A DNA stretch of 64,000 bases from UBA964 sp031382085 (GTDB taxonomy: Bacteria; Pseudomonadota; Gammaproteobacteria; Steroidobacterales; Steroidobacteraceae): contig JANMYM010000009.1 of assembly GCA_031382085.1 (NCBI GenBank), positions 1-64,000 on the forward strand, in the 5' to 3' direction. A program made the translations under genes and the position numbers. The notes beneath the pieces are model-generated. The model was not told where the DNA came from, did not search any database, and worked only from the letters and a program-made list of their open reading frames with translations. Numbering within the stretch: position 1 is the first letter of the stretch; each line of letters opens with the position of its first letter. This document shows, piece by piece, positions 52,955-61,666 of the stretch.

Positions 52955-53637
52955 TGCAGCCGAGCAGATTGTTAGCAACATGCCTGATCGTTGCAGCTGC
53001 CACAGCCGCGCCGCAGGCGTGGTCCCAGAAGGCGGCGCCCGCGGCGCCGGCCGGCGTTGTCAGCCCAGCGCTGGCGAGCGAGGTCGACGCCAGCACGCCG
53101 CAGAAATTAATTGAGACTTCGGCGCGCGCCATGATGCGCGACATCGAAGCCAACCGGGCAATTTACCGCAAGGAACCGATGCAGCTGTATGCGCTGGTTG
53201 ACCGGATCCTGTTGCCGCATTTTGACGTCGACTACGCTGCGCGCCTGGTGTTAGGCAAGCACTGGCGCGCAGCCACACCGGAGCAGCGCAAGCGCTTCGT
53301 CGAGGCTTTTTACCGGTCACTTCTGACCAACTATAGTGACGCGCTGGTCGAGTTCACCAGCGATCGCCTCAAGATACTGCCAGCGGCCCTCGAGCCTGCA
53401 GGACAGGCGGCATCGGTGCGGTCCGACGTCAAACGCAAGAACGGGCAGAAAGTCCCTGTTAGCTATTCATTGCGCCTGACATCGCAGGGCTGGAAAGCCT
53501 GGGATGTCGTGATTGAAGGCATCAGCTATGTGAAGAGCTTTCGCGAGGACTTTGGCGCCGAAATCGACCAGAAGGGGCTGGACGCGGTACTGGTGCGCCT
53601 GGAACACCAGGCTGGAGCGCCAGCGCGCAAGAGCTGA
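52954..53637 (+). CDS. mlaC: Periplasmic phospholipid shuttle MlaC
   Basis: 227-residue exported lipid-binding protein (Tol-Tol Ttg2/MlaC family). Signal peptide about 1-26 (ATAAPQAWSQ), then DRILLPHFDVDYAARLVLGK, WRAATPEQRKRFVEAFYRSL, and WKAWDVVIEGISYVKSFRED. Carries lipid between MlaFEDB and MlaA. The STAS protein MlaB that often follows is not encoded here; the next gene is convergent. Confidence 0.95.
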   Translation: MQPSRLLATCLIVAAATAAPQAWSQKAAPAAPAGVVSPALASEVDASTPQKLIETSARAMMRDIEANRAIYRKEPMQLYALVDRILLPHFDVDYAARLVLGKHWRAATPEQRKRFVEAFYRSLLTNYSDALVEFTSDRLKILPAALEPAGQAASVRSDVKRKNGQKVPVSYSLRLTSQGWKAWDVVIEGISYVKSFREDFGAEIDQKGLDAVLVRLEHQAGAPARKS

Positions 53638-53662
53638 ATCCGTAGCGGCCGGCAGCCAGCCG

Positions 53663-54433
53663 TCACTGCTTCGGCGTTTCGGCGACTTCCGGCACGTCGG
53701 GCTCGGGGTCTTCAAAGTCCTGGGGATTGGCGCCGACATCGCCATCGCGAACCTTGTATTCGCGATGCTGTAACCAGGCGCTGCGGACGAACACGTAAGG
53801 ATCGGCGGCACGAGAGAGCAACGCTTCGCCGTCGAGTAGGTTGGCGCGGTCGTTGACCAGCCGAAATACGGTCACGCCGTTGCGGGTGGTCGAAGCGGCG
53901 ATGTAATGCGTGGCATTCGTCAGCTGGTCAGGAATCTCACCGAAGGCGTCGCGCATCGACGACGGGCCGAGCACTGGCAGCATCAGATACGGTCCCGGGG
54001 GCACGCCCCATTTTCCCAGGACCTGGCCGAAATCCTCGTCATGTCGATCGAGTCCGATATCGGTGGCGACGTCAAACAGCCCGCCGAGTCCCATGATGGT
54101 GTTGACTAACAGGCGCCCGGTATCGTGACCGGTAGCTGCAATCTTCCCCTGTAACAGCTGGCTGACAATGACCCGGGGGTAACTCGCGTTCTGCAAAAGG
54201 TTGTCGAGCCCGCTGCGGATCGGGCGTGGCACAACCCTCACATAGGCGCGGGCCACCGGGCGCCCGACCGCACGATCCAGGCTGTCATTAAACCTGAATA
54301 CGGCCCGATTGCCACGTTCAAATGGATCCCGCGGATCACTCTGCGTGTTTTGTGGCAGCGAGGCACAGCCTGTCAACGCAGCCAGTATCAGCACCGCGAG
54401 CAGTCGCGCCTGGCAGGAAATCGTTGGTGTCAT
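53663..54433 (-). CDS. mlaA: Outer-membrane lipoprotein MlaA (VacJ)
   Basis: 256-residue lipoprotein that extracts phospholipids from the outer leaflet of the outer membrane. Lipobox LTGC with Cys23; family words DPRDPFERGNRAVFRFNDSL, RFLVNTIMG-type RLLVNTIMGLGGLFDVATDI, EDFGQVLGKWGVPPGPYLML and PVLGPSSMRDAFGE. ATG 54433 overlaps the bepA stop by four bases, so it is co-transcribed with the protease rather than with mlaFEDC. Confidence 0.96.
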   Translation of the reverse strand: MTPTISCQARLLAVLILAALTGCASLPQNTQSDPRDPFERGNRAVFRFNDSLDRAVGRPVARAYVRVVPRPIRSGLDNLLQNASYPRVIVSQLLQGKIAATGHDTGRLLVNTIMGLGGLFDVATDIGLDRHDEDFGQVLGKWGVPPGPYLMLPVLGPSSMRDAFGEIPDQLTNATHYIAASTTRNGVTVFRLVNDRANLLDGEALLSRAADPYVFVRSAWLQHREYKVRDGDVGANPQDFEDPEPDVPEVAETPKQ

Positions 54434-55917
54434 GGTGATATTTTATCGGATCCATCGTCGCGCTGCTCGCGCTTGCGCTTGCGCTTGCCGGCGCTTTCCG
54501 CGATGACATCCTTGATTTCCTTGAGCCGCGCGGCGTATTTCTGCCGTTGGATGGGCGTAATGTCGCGCGCTGCGAGCGCCAGCTCCAGTTGCTCGCAAGC
54601 CAGCGGCAGGTCACCACCCGAAATGTGGTACTCACTCATGTAGTAGTAAGCGTCACCGGTATCGCCGGCGCTGCTTGCGGCCATTGCGGTTAGCTTGATC
54701 TGTGCCTGCGTCGGCGGCACGACGTTGAATACATCCAGCAGGACCTGGTGTGCCAGTCGCGCGCGTCCCTCGGCTAACAACAGTTCCGCGTAGCGGACCG
54801 TCAGCGGTACGTTACGCGGCGATATTTTAAGTGCGCGTTCCAGGGTGTCGATGGCGCCATTCTTGTCGCCCGCACTGGCCTGCGCGCTCGCCAGCGCGGT
54901 CTGCAGGAACGGCAAGTCGAGGCGGTCCTGGCCGATGTCACGCAGCACGGGCAGCGCGGCAACGGCATTGCCTGCCTGCAGCTGCGCGAGCGCCGCACCG
55001 AATTGTTCGCCGTGGGTCGGCGGATTGCGGTTCGCGCGGTCAGTGTAATAGGGGCGCAGATCACTGTCCGCCGGACTCGCCATGACACGCACGCGCTCGC
55101 GCATGAAGCTGTAGCTTTCGGTTTCCGGCCGGACGCGGGTCGTCATCTGTCGCGCACGTTCGCGCGCTTCGGCAATACGGTTGCTGCTGACCGGGTGCGA
55201 CTGCAGCAGCTCGGGCACGATCCCCGAACTGAGCCCGCTGCGCCGCCCGATGGTCTCGAAGAAATCCGCCATGCTGTTAGGGTCGAAACCTGAGGCGGAA
55301 AGAATACCGATGCCAACGCGGTCCGCTTCGTATTCATTGGCGCGCGTGTAGTTGAGTTGCGCCTGCGCGGCGCTGCCCTGTGCCAGGGCGATGCCTGCCG
55401 GGACGGCATCGGCCGAGCCGGTCGCCGCGCCGATCAGGATGGCGGCGATCAGGGCCGCGGCCGTGACCAGGCCCTGCTTGCTCTGCGAGCGAGCCGAACG
55501 CGCCAGATGTCGCTGGGTCACGTGAGCAATTTCATGAGCTAACACGCCGGCCAGTTGAGCTTCATTGGTGGTGGCGAGAACCAGGCCCTGATTGACACCG
55601 ATGAAGCCGCCCGGCAGTGCGAATGCATTGACATTCGGATCGCGCACTACAAAAAACGTGAAGCTCTGTGTGCCGTCGGTCGCCTGCACCGCGATTCGCT
55701 GCCCTAACGACTGTATGTAGTCGGCGACTTCCGGGTCCTCAAATAACTGACCCTGGTCGCGCAGACCCCGAACCACCATGCGCCCGAGCGAGTATTCGTC
55801 ACCTTTGCTGATGACAACATCGGAAGGCGAGCCGATGTCGGGCAGCTCGGTCGGGGTGTTCTGGGCGGCCGTCACGGTGCCGGCCGCTCCCAGCAGCGTC
55901 AGGATGAGGGCACGCAT
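54430..55917 (-). CDS. bepA: M48 metalloprotease BepA-like
   Basis: 495-residue periplasmic protease/chaperone that maintains outer-membrane assembly (LptD, BAM). Signal peptide about 1-18; M48 domain with VRDPNVNAFALPGGFIGVNQ, the zinc motif LAGVLAHEIAHVTQRHLARS and NEYEADRVGIGIL; a TPR domain follows (about 300-470), and the C-terminus is very basic and acidic (GKRKRKREQRDDG). The frame starts at 55938 (TTG) but ATG 55917 begins the signal peptide. Pairing with mlaA suggests joint outer-membrane maintenance. Confidence 0.93.
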   Translation of the reverse strand: MRALILTLLGAAGTVTAAQNTPTELPDIGSPSDVVISKGDEYSLGRMVVRGLRDQGQLFEDPEVADYIQSLGQRIAVQATDGTQSFTFFVVRDPNVNAFALPGGFIGVNQGLVLATTNEAQLAGVLAHEIAHVTQRHLARSARSQSKQGLVTAAALIAAILIGAATGSADAVPAGIALAQGSAAQAQLNYTRANEYEADRVGIGILSASGFDPNSMADFFETIGRRSGLSSGIVPELLQSHPVSSNRIAEARERARQMTTRVRPETESYSFMRERVRVMASPADSDLRPYYTDRANRNPPTHGEQFGAALAQLQAGNAVAALPVLRDIGQDRLDLPFLQTALASAQASAGDKNGAIDTLERALKISPRNVPLTVRYAELLLAEGRARLAHQVLLDVFNVVPPTQAQIKLTAMAASSAGDTGDAYYYMSEYHISGGDLPLACEQLELALAARDITPIQRQKYAARLKEIKDVIAESAGKRKRKREQRDDGSDKISP

Positions 55918-55985
55918 GATGTCAATACGGGTGGCCAAGTTTGTTTTGACTGCAGTTGGGCCGGCAAGTTCCGGCGCGGCGCGGC

Positions 55986-57440
55986 CTACAGAATTTCGCT
56001 CGCCTGATCCGCAAGCCGCGAGCGCTCGCCACGCACCAGCGTGACGTGGCCGGCGTGTGCCCAGCCGCGAAAGCGCGTGACCACGAAGGTCAGTCCGGAT
56101 GTTGTTTCGGTCAGGTAGGGCGTGTCGATCTGCGCGATATTTCCCAGGCAGACGATCTTGGTGCCGGGGCCGGCGCGCGTTACCAGCGCCCGCATCTGCT
56201 TCGGCGTTAGGTTCTGCGCTTCATCCAGAATGACGAAGCGATTCAGGAAGGTGCGGCCGCGCATGAAATTGAGCGACCGGATCTTGATGCGATTGCGCAG
56301 CAGGTCATTGGTGGCGGCGCGTCCCCAGCTGCCACCCTCGCTGGACTGGGTCAGCACCTCGAGGTTGTCGACCAGCGCGCCCATCCAGGGCTCCATTTTT
56401 TCTTCTTCCGTGCCCGGCAGAAAACCGATGTCCTCGCCCAACGGGATCGTGACCCGGGTCATGATGATTTCCGCGAAGCGACTGCCATCCAGCGTCTGCG
56501 CGAGTCCAGCCGCCAGCGTCAACAGAGTCTTGCCGGTGCCCGCAGGGCCCAGTATCGAAACAAAATCGACTTCCGGATCCATCAGCAGGTTGAGCGCAAA
56601 ATTCTGCTCGCGATTGCGCGCGCCGATGCCCCAGATGCGGTTGCGCTCCGAACGGTAGTCCCTGACCAGTTCCAGGGTTGCGCGGTCGCCATCGATCTTT
56701 CTGACCATGGCTTCGATGCCGTTGGCGCGTTCGTCGAATACAAATTCATTGAGCGCCCAGTCGCGCACCGCCGGTCCGGCGATTTCATAGTAGGTGCGGT
56801 TACCGTCTTTCCAGGACCGCAGGTCCGTACCGTGCTTTTCCCAGAAATCCGCCGGCAGCTCCGCGATGCCGGTATCGAGAATATCAGCGTCCTCGATGCT
56901 TTTGTCGCTGAAATAGTCTTCCGCGTGCACGCCGACCACGGCGGCCTTGATACGCAGGTTGATGTCCTTGGAAACCAGCACCACGCGCGCATCGGGATGC
57001 AGCGCCTGCAGGGCCAAGGTGTGCGCCAGGATGGCATTGTCGGCGCCGTGTCCGGGCAGGTGATCGGGCAGCGCGCTGGCAAGCTGCCGGGTCTGGAAAA
57101 ACAGGTGCCCGCTTGAGGGCTTCTTGCCATGATTTCCCGACATGTGCGAAGGAATGGGCAGGCCCAGGTCGATCTGTTCCTTACTGGCGCCATGCATCAG
57201 GTCGTCCAGGAAACGGCTGACCTGGCGCACATTGCGCGAGGCCTCGGACAGGCCTTTCTTGTTAGCATCCAGTTCTTCGAGCACCTCCATCGGCAGGTAG
57301 ATGTCGTGCTCCTCGAATCGATAGAGCGCGGTGGGATCGTGCATCAGCACGTTGGTGTCGAGGACAAACAACCGTCTCTGATGCCCGATGCTGCGGCGGC
57401 GCGACCCGCGCCGCACATCAGAGGCCGCGGGCTTCTTCAA
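55986..57440 (-). CDS. PhoH-like ATPase with N-terminal PIN domain
   Basis: 484-residue fusion of a PIN-type RNase domain (about 20-150: LFVLDTNVLMHDPTALYRFE, DNAILAHTLALQALHPDARV, LVSKDINLRIKA) and a PhoH helicase/ATPase domain (VSILGPAGTGKTLLTLAAGL, IIMTRVTIPLGEDIGFLPGT, RFVILDEAQNLTPKQMRALV, SGLTFVVTRF). Resembles PhoH2/YlaK RNA helicase-RNases. TTG 57440 is the upstream-most possible start because a TAG lies directly before; GTG 57416 is an alternative. The start overlaps the end of the bcp relic. Confidence 0.92.
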   Translation of the reverse strand: MKKPAASDVRRGSRRRSIGHQRRLFVLDTNVLMHDPTALYRFEEHDIYLPMEVLEELDANKKGLSEASRNVRQVSRFLDDLMHGASKEQIDLGLPIPSHMSGNHGKKPSSGHLFFQTRQLASALPDHLPGHGADNAILAHTLALQALHPDARVVLVSKDINLRIKAAVVGVHAEDYFSDKSIEDADILDTGIAELPADFWEKHGTDLRSWKDGNRTYYEIAGPAVRDWALNEFVFDERANGIEAMVRKIDGDRATLELVRDYRSERNRIWGIGARNREQNFALNLLMDPEVDFVSILGPAGTGKTLLTLAAGLAQTLDGSRFAEIIMTRVTIPLGEDIGFLPGTEEEKMEPWMGALVDNLEVLTQSSEGGSWGRAATNDLLRNRIKIRSLNFMRGRTFLNRFVILDEAQNLTPKQMRALVTRAGPGTKIVCLGNIAQIDTPYLTETTSGLTFVVTRFRGWAHAGHVTLVRGERSRLADQASEIL

Positions 57441-57679
57441 GTACTAGTTCCGCGTGCCCGCCGACCTTGACCTTGCGCCATTCGCGCACCAGCTTGCCAT
57501 CCGCATCTATGAGAAAAGTGCTGCGCTTCGACGCCGCAACCCGGCGTCAGGTCGCGGGGATAAAAATACAGGACCAGTGCGGAGCCGTTGGCGTCGGCAA
57601 GTCTGAACGTGCTGCCGTCGGTTGTGTTCGCGGTGAATGCGGGGACTTTCTTGCCTGCTTCGATTTTGCTCATGCTCAT
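57418..57679 (-). pseudogene. bcp: Thioredoxin-dependent peroxiredoxin Bcp, internal deletion
   Basis: The N-terminal 48 residues are intact up to the peroxidatic Cys48 (YFYPRDLTPGC), but directly afterwards the sequence jumps, in another frame, to the C-terminal end SKRSTFLIDADGKLVREWRK and VKVGGHAELVLEEARGL, with stop at 57418. About 70 codons plus a frame are missing between them compared with a normal roughly 155-residue Bcp. The original frame stops after 80 residues with unrelated sequence. The gcvR-bcp order next to dapA is conserved in relatives, so this was a functional gene. Either a true loss or a sequence/assembly error. Confidence 0.85.
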
Positions 57680-57680
57680 T

Positions 57681-58211
57681 TCAGGATTTCACAGGTTCCA
57701 GGATCGCGTCGAGATTCAGTGAATCGCAGAAATCAAGAAACTCCTCGCGCAGCTGCGATACCGGCAGCTTCGCGGGGACGTTGACGATCATCTGGATTGC
57801 AAACATCTGTGCGCCGGTGTGCGCTGCGGGATAGGTGCGGGTTGCGACATCGGCGATGTCGACATTGCGTTTCGCGCAGAAACCCGCCAGGGCCGACACA
57901 ATGCCAGTCTGGTCGAGGCAAACAGCGTCGATGGAATACGGCAGAAAATCGTTGCGTGCGCCCTTGGGATCCGTACGCCGCAGGTGCAGCGACAACGACA
58001 ATTGCTCGGCGACCCGATTGAGTTCGGTTTCCAGCTTGGCGAGCGAGTGCCAGTTGCCGGAGACCAGCAGCATCATCGCAAATTCATTGCCCAAAGCAGC
58101 CATGCGGCTTTCGCTGATGCTGCCGCCGCAGTCGGAAATGACACGAGTGAGTTCATGGACCATGCCGGTGCGGTCGCTGCCAACGGCCGACACGGCGATA
58201 TGTTGCTTCAT
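57681..58211 (-). CDS. gcvR: Glycine cleavage system regulator GcvR-like (two ACT domains)
   Basis: 176-residue ACT-domain protein that, in E. coli, binds GcvA and glycine to control gcv genes. The first ACT domain starts HIAVSAVGSDRTGMVHELTR then VISDCGGSISESRMAALGNE; the second starts LDQTGIVSALAGFCAKRNVD. ATG 58211 lies eight bases after TAAACT (58225-58220), without ribosome site. The frame continues to 58247 but without support. Divergent from dapA, as in many gammaproteobacteria. Confidence 0.92.
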   Translation of the reverse strand: MKQHIAVSAVGSDRTGMVHELTRVISDCGGSISESRMAALGNEFAMMLLVSGNWHSLAKLETELNRVAEQLSLSLHLRRTDPKGARNDFLPYSIDAVCLDQTGIVSALAGFCAKRNVDIADVATRTYPAAHTGAQMFAIQMIVNVPAKLPVSQLREEFLDFCDSLNLDAILEPVKS

Positions 58212-58219
58212 TACTTGGA

Positions 58220-58260
58220 AGTTTAGCGACTTGCGCCGGTGCCGCACACCACTTTAGTCT
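58220..58260. promoter_or_regulatory. Divergent gcvR/dapA promoter region
   Basis: Minus strand: TAAACT (58225-58220) is eight bases before gcvR ATG 58211. Plus strand: TAGTCT (58255-58260), a weak match, is six bases before dapA ATG 58267. Neither gene has a Shine-Dalgarno. Confidence 0.35.
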
Positions 58261-58266
58261 TGCGAC

Positions 58267-59151
58267 ATGTTTGCAGGAAGCTACGTCGCGATTGTCACGC
58301 CCATGCATCGCGATGGTGCGATCGATTGGATCGCCTGGGCCCGGTTGTTGGATTTACACGCGGCCAATGGCACCCGCGGCATCGTGGTCGGAGGCACGAC
58401 CGGCGAGTCCCCGACCCTGAGCGATACCGAGCTGCGCGAGCTGACCGTCCAGGCGCAGGCGCGGGTTGGCCATAAAATGCAGATTATTGTCGGTATTGGC
58501 ACCAACAACACTGCAACGACCGTGCAGCGCGCCAGCTGGGTCAACGAGCTGAGGCCTGCTGGCGTGCTAGTGGTTACGCCGTCCTATAACAAGCCGACCC
58601 AGGAAGGCCTGTATCGCCATTTCGAGGCGGTCGCGGCCGCAAGTCGGGTGCCCGTCATTCTGTACAACGTGCCCGGCCGGACAGCCGTCGACTGCCTGCC
58701 GCCCACGGTCGAGCGACTCGCCAGTCTGCCGGGCGTTGTGGCGCTCAAGGAAGCGGTTGCGGACCTGGCCCGGGTCCGCCAGTTGGTGGCGAATTGCGGC
58801 AAGGATTTTGCGGTGTTGTCGGGCGACGATCTGACTGCGCGCGAGGCGATTTTTGCGGGTGCTGCCGGCATTATTTCGGTGACCGCGAACTTGGCGCCCA
58901 AAGCGCTGTCGGAGATGGTGACCGCGGCGCGCGCTGGCGATCAGGCGCGGGCGGCGACGCTGGATCATCCCTTGGCGCAATTGCACCGCGATTTATTTGT
59001 CGAGGGCAACCCGATCCCGGTGAAATGGTGTCTCGCAGAGCTTGGGATGATTGAACCTGGTATTCGCCTGCCATTGACGCCATTGTCAGAGCGCTACCAT
59101 GCGTTGCTGCGCGCGGCGATGCAGGCGGCCGGGCTGATACCGCCGGGCTGA
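58267..59151 (+). CDS. dapA: 4-hydroxy-tetrahydrodipicolinate synthase
   Basis: 294-residue TIM-barrel lyase, first committed step of lysine and diaminopimelate synthesis. GIVVGGTTGESPTLSDTE, Tyr133 in LYNVPGRTAVD, Schiff-base Lys161 in VVALKEAVAD and LSGDDLTAREAIFAGAAGII are present. Followed after 31 bases by a small lipoprotein gene in the position where E. coli has bamC. Confidence 0.97.
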   Translation: MFAGSYVAIVTPMHRDGAIDWIAWARLLDLHAANGTRGIVVGGTTGESPTLSDTELRELTVQAQARVGHKMQIIVGIGTNNTATTVQRASWVNELRPAGVLVVTPSYNKPTQEGLYRHFEAVAAASRVPVILYNVPGRTAVDCLPPTVERLASLPGVVALKEAVADLARVRQLVANCGKDFAVLSGDDLTAREAIFAGAAGIISVTANLAPKALSEMVTAARAGDQARAATLDHPLAQLHRDLFVEGNPIPVKWCLAELGMIEPGIRLPLTPLSERYHALLRAAMQAAGLIPPG

Positions 59152-59182
59152 TAACATTGCGCCCTCGGTTGCGAAGGAGTTG

Positions 59183-59479
59183 ATGTTGAAAATGTCCCGC
59201 GTGGCCATTCTGGCCTTGATGCTGCTGCCGCTCGCAGGTTGCAAGCTGTTTACCCGAGCGAATAGCTGCGACAAGCCGCGTCTGTACGAATCCGCACAGA
59301 ATATGCCGCCGCTGAAAGTGCCGGCCGGCCTGGATGCGCCGGATACCCGCGCGTCGCTGCCGATCCTGGACCTTGCCGAGCCGGAAAAGCCCCGCAAGCC
59401 CGGCGATCCCTGCCTGGACGCGCCGCCACCGTACAGCCCGCCTAAAGTTACCAAGCCAGTGCCTATTCCGGCTAAATAA
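59183..59479 (+). CDS. Small lipoprotein, BamC N-terminus-like
   Basis: 99-residue lipoprotein with lipobox LAGC and Cys20. The mature part is unstructured and Pro-rich: RLYESAQNMPPLKVPAGLDA, PDTRASLPILDL, PPPYSPPKVTKPVPIPAK. Position after dapA and the PLKVPAGLD words recall the N-terminal lasso segment of BamC (NlpB), but the two helix-grip domains are missing. It may bind BamD like the BamC segment does. AAGGAG lies at 59174; ATG 59183 or 59192 start. Confidence 0.75.
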   Translation: MLKMSRVAILALMLLPLAGCKLFTRANSCDKPRLYESAQNMPPLKVPAGLDAPDTRASLPILDLAEPEKPRKPGDPCLDAPPPYSPPKVTKPVPIPAK

Positions 59480-59492
59480 CGCGACCGCTTGC

Positions 59493-59498
59493 TATCAT
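59493..59498 (+). promoter_or_regulatory. -10 box of tRNA-Ser
   Basis: TATCAT lies 13 bases before the tRNA 5' end, the expected distance for a start a few bases upstream of it. It may also serve the SRP RNA and dnaX that follow. Confidence 0.4.
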
Positions 59499-59511
59499 GG
59501 CCGGCGGAGTC

Positions 59512-59603
<92 letters not shown>

Positions 59604-59616
59604 CTGAATTGCCTAT

Positions 59617-59729
59617 GGCGTCCCGCATCGGTTCCTCTGCGACGATTAGCCGCGAACCCCGCCAGGCCCGGAAGGGAGCAACGGTAGTGGTGATGTCGGG
59701 CGCCGGAGTTCAAGCTGGTGCGGGCCGCC
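59617..59729 (+). ncRNA. ffs: Signal recognition particle 4.5S RNA
   Basis: About 113 nt. The Ffh-binding core CCAGGCCCGGAAGGGAGCAA, with the conserved symmetric and asymmetric loops, lies near 59661-59680, and the ends GGCGTCCCGCA and TGCGGGCCGCC pair to a long rod. Works with Ffh (30773). Ends are estimated from pairing. Confidence 0.92.
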
Positions 59730-59745
59730 TCCATACTGGATATCG

Positions 59746-61323
59746 ATGAGCTACATGGCGCTGGCCCGCAAATGGCGGCCCAAAAATTTCAGCGAATTGG
59801 TCGGGCAAGAGCATGTTCTGCGCGCCCTGACCAACGCGCTTGATAGCGGGCGCGTGCATCACGCATTTTTGTTCACCGGAACGCGCGGCGTCGGCAAGAC
59901 CACGATCGCGCGGATTTTGGCCAAATGCCTCAACTGCGAACGCGGCATGGGGTCCAAACCCTGCGGCGAATGCGATTCCTGTCGCGAAATCGATGCAGGC
60001 CGGTTTATCGACCTGCTGGAGGTGGATGCGGCCTCGCGCACCAAGATCGACGACACGCGCGAGCTGCTGGATAAAGTTCCGTATGCGCCGGCGCGCGGAC
60101 GTTACAAGATCTATCTGATCGACGAAGTGCACATGCTGTCGAACCATTCTTTCAATGCGCTGCTGAAGACCCTGGAAGAGCCACCTCCACACATCAAGTT
60201 TTTGTTAGCGACGACTGACCCGCAGAAATTGCCGGTGACGGTGCTATCCCGCTGCCTGCAATTCAACCTGAAACGCCTGCCGTCGGCGCTGATCGCGGGC
60301 CGCATGAAACAGATTCTCGAAGCCGAGGGTATCGCCTTCGAATCGCCGGCGGTGCAATTACTGGCGCATGCGGCCGACGGCAGCCTGCGCGACGGCCTGT
60401 CGCTGCTTGACCAGCTGCTGGCATTTGGCGGCGGCAAGGTCAGCGAGGCGGATACCAGGTCGATGCTCGGTACCGTGGATCGCGAACGGGTGCTGCGCCT
60501 GCTGCGGGCGCTGGCGGCGCTGGACCCGGCGCAGTTGCTGGCGGAGGCCGTGGCGCTCGATGAGTTTTCGCCGGATCATGGCCAGGTGCTCGAGGACATG
60601 GCCTCGGTGTTAGGCCGAGTGGTGCTGCGACAGGCAGTGCCCAATTACGAAAGTGACGAACTGTATCCGCATGAGTGGATCGTCGAACTGGCAGGCCGCA
60701 TGGACGCCGCCGACGTACAGCTTTATTACCAGACCGCCATCACCGCGCGCCGCGACCTGCCGCTGGCGCCCGATCCGTCGTTAGGCTTTCGCGTGGCGCT
60801 GTTACGCATGCTGGCCTTTCGGCCTGCGGCGGCGCCGGCAGCGGCGCCTGGCGCAGCGGCGCCGGGTGCGGCGCCCGTGACTACGTCGGGACGGCCGCTT
60901 GTTTCAGCCGTGGTGGACCTGGAGATGCTGACACCGGCACGCTGGGTCGCGATGTTGCCGGAGATGAGTCTGGGTGGGGCTGCCCGCCAGCTCGCGGCCA
61001 ATTGTTTGCCGACCGGGCGCGAAGGCGATCTGCTGCGCCTTACGCTCACGACGGCTAACAAGCACCTCAAGACAAAGCAACAGGAAGACAAGATCGCGCA
61101 GGCCCTGTCGCGCCTCAGCGGACGCAGCGTGCGGATCGAAGTCGATATCGGCGACCTGCCTGATCCGACGGCGGCGCAGCGCGCGGAACAGCAGGCTGCT
61201 GTGCGGCTCGCCGATGCGGAACGCGCGCTGCAGGATGATCCTAACGTGCAGAGTCTGCAGAAGATTTTTGGCGCCGTGGTACAGAGCGGCAGCATCCGGG
61301 TTAGCAACGAGGACAAGGCATGA
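59746..61323 (+). CDS. dnaX: DNA polymerase III subunit tau/gamma
   Basis: 525-residue clamp-loader ATPase. LARKWRPKNFSELVGQEHVL, Walker A FTGTRGVGKTTIARIL, the zinc module CLNCERGMGSKPCGECDSC, DEVHMLSNHSFNALLKTLEE and sensor ATTDPQKLPVTVLSRCLQF are intact. An Ala/Pro-rich hinge (about residues 363-385) leads to the tau C-terminal domain binding the polymerase. I saw no slippery A-run for a programmed gamma frameshift. ATG 59746 follows the SRP RNA closely; the stop overlaps ybaB by four bases. Confidence 0.97.
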   Translation: MSYMALARKWRPKNFSELVGQEHVLRALTNALDSGRVHHAFLFTGTRGVGKTTIARILAKCLNCERGMGSKPCGECDSCREIDAGRFIDLLEVDAASRTKIDDTRELLDKVPYAPARGRYKIYLIDEVHMLSNHSFNALLKTLEEPPPHIKFLLATTDPQKLPVTVLSRCLQFNLKRLPSALIAGRMKQILEAEGIAFESPAVQLLAHAADGSLRDGLSLLDQLLAFGGGKVSEADTRSMLGTVDRERVLRLLRALAALDPAQLLAEAVALDEFSPDHGQVLEDMASVLGRVVLRQAVPNYESDELYPHEWIVELAGRMDAADVQLYYQTAITARRDLPLAPDPSLGFRVALLRMLAFRPAAAPAAAPGAAAPGAAPVTTSGRPLVSAVVDLEMLTPARWVAMLPEMSLGGAARQLAANCLPTGREGDLLRLTLTTANKHLKTKQQEDKIAQALSRLSGRSVRIEVDIGDLPDPTAAQRAEQQAAVRLADAERALQDDPNVQSLQKIFGAVVQSGSIRVSNEDKA

Positions 61324-61652
61324 AGGGTGGATTCGGCAACATGGGCAACATGATGAAACAGGCGCAGGCAATGCAGCAGCGCATGGCCAAGGTGCAGGAG
61401 GAAATCGCCGCGCTTGAAGTCAGCGGTGAATCTGGCGGTGGCATGGTCAAAGTAGTCATCAACGGCAGGCACGAAGCACGCCGCGTGACGATCGAACCGA
61501 GCGCCATCGGCGATGATCGCGAAATGCTGGAAGATCTCATTGCCGCGGCATTCAACGATGCGGTGCACAAGCTGGAAAGCGAGTCCCAGGCAAAAATGTC
61601 CGCGGTCATGGCCGGAATCAACCTGCCGCCGGGCATCAAGATGCCGTTCTGA
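61320..61652 (+). CDS. ybaB: Nucleoid-associated protein YbaB/EbfC
   Basis: 110-residue DNA-binding dimer. MGNMMKQAQAMQQRMAKVQE, VSGESGGGMVKVVINGRHEA, DREMLEDLIAAAFNDAVHKL and the end AGINLPPGIKMPF match the family. Overlaps dnaX and precedes recR, the conserved dnaX-ybaB-recR order. Confidence 0.97.
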   Translation: MKGGFGNMGNMMKQAQAMQQRMAKVQEEIAALEVSGESGGGMVKVVINGRHEARRVTIEPSAIGDDREMLEDLIAAAFNDAVHKLESESQAKMSAVMAGINLPPGIKMPF

Positions 61653-61666
61653 GCTGGGACTGACCC

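Noticed and set aside
59746..61323. Programmed frameshift producing gamma in dnaX
   Set aside because: No A-rich slippery sequence with a following hairpin was found in the hinge region.
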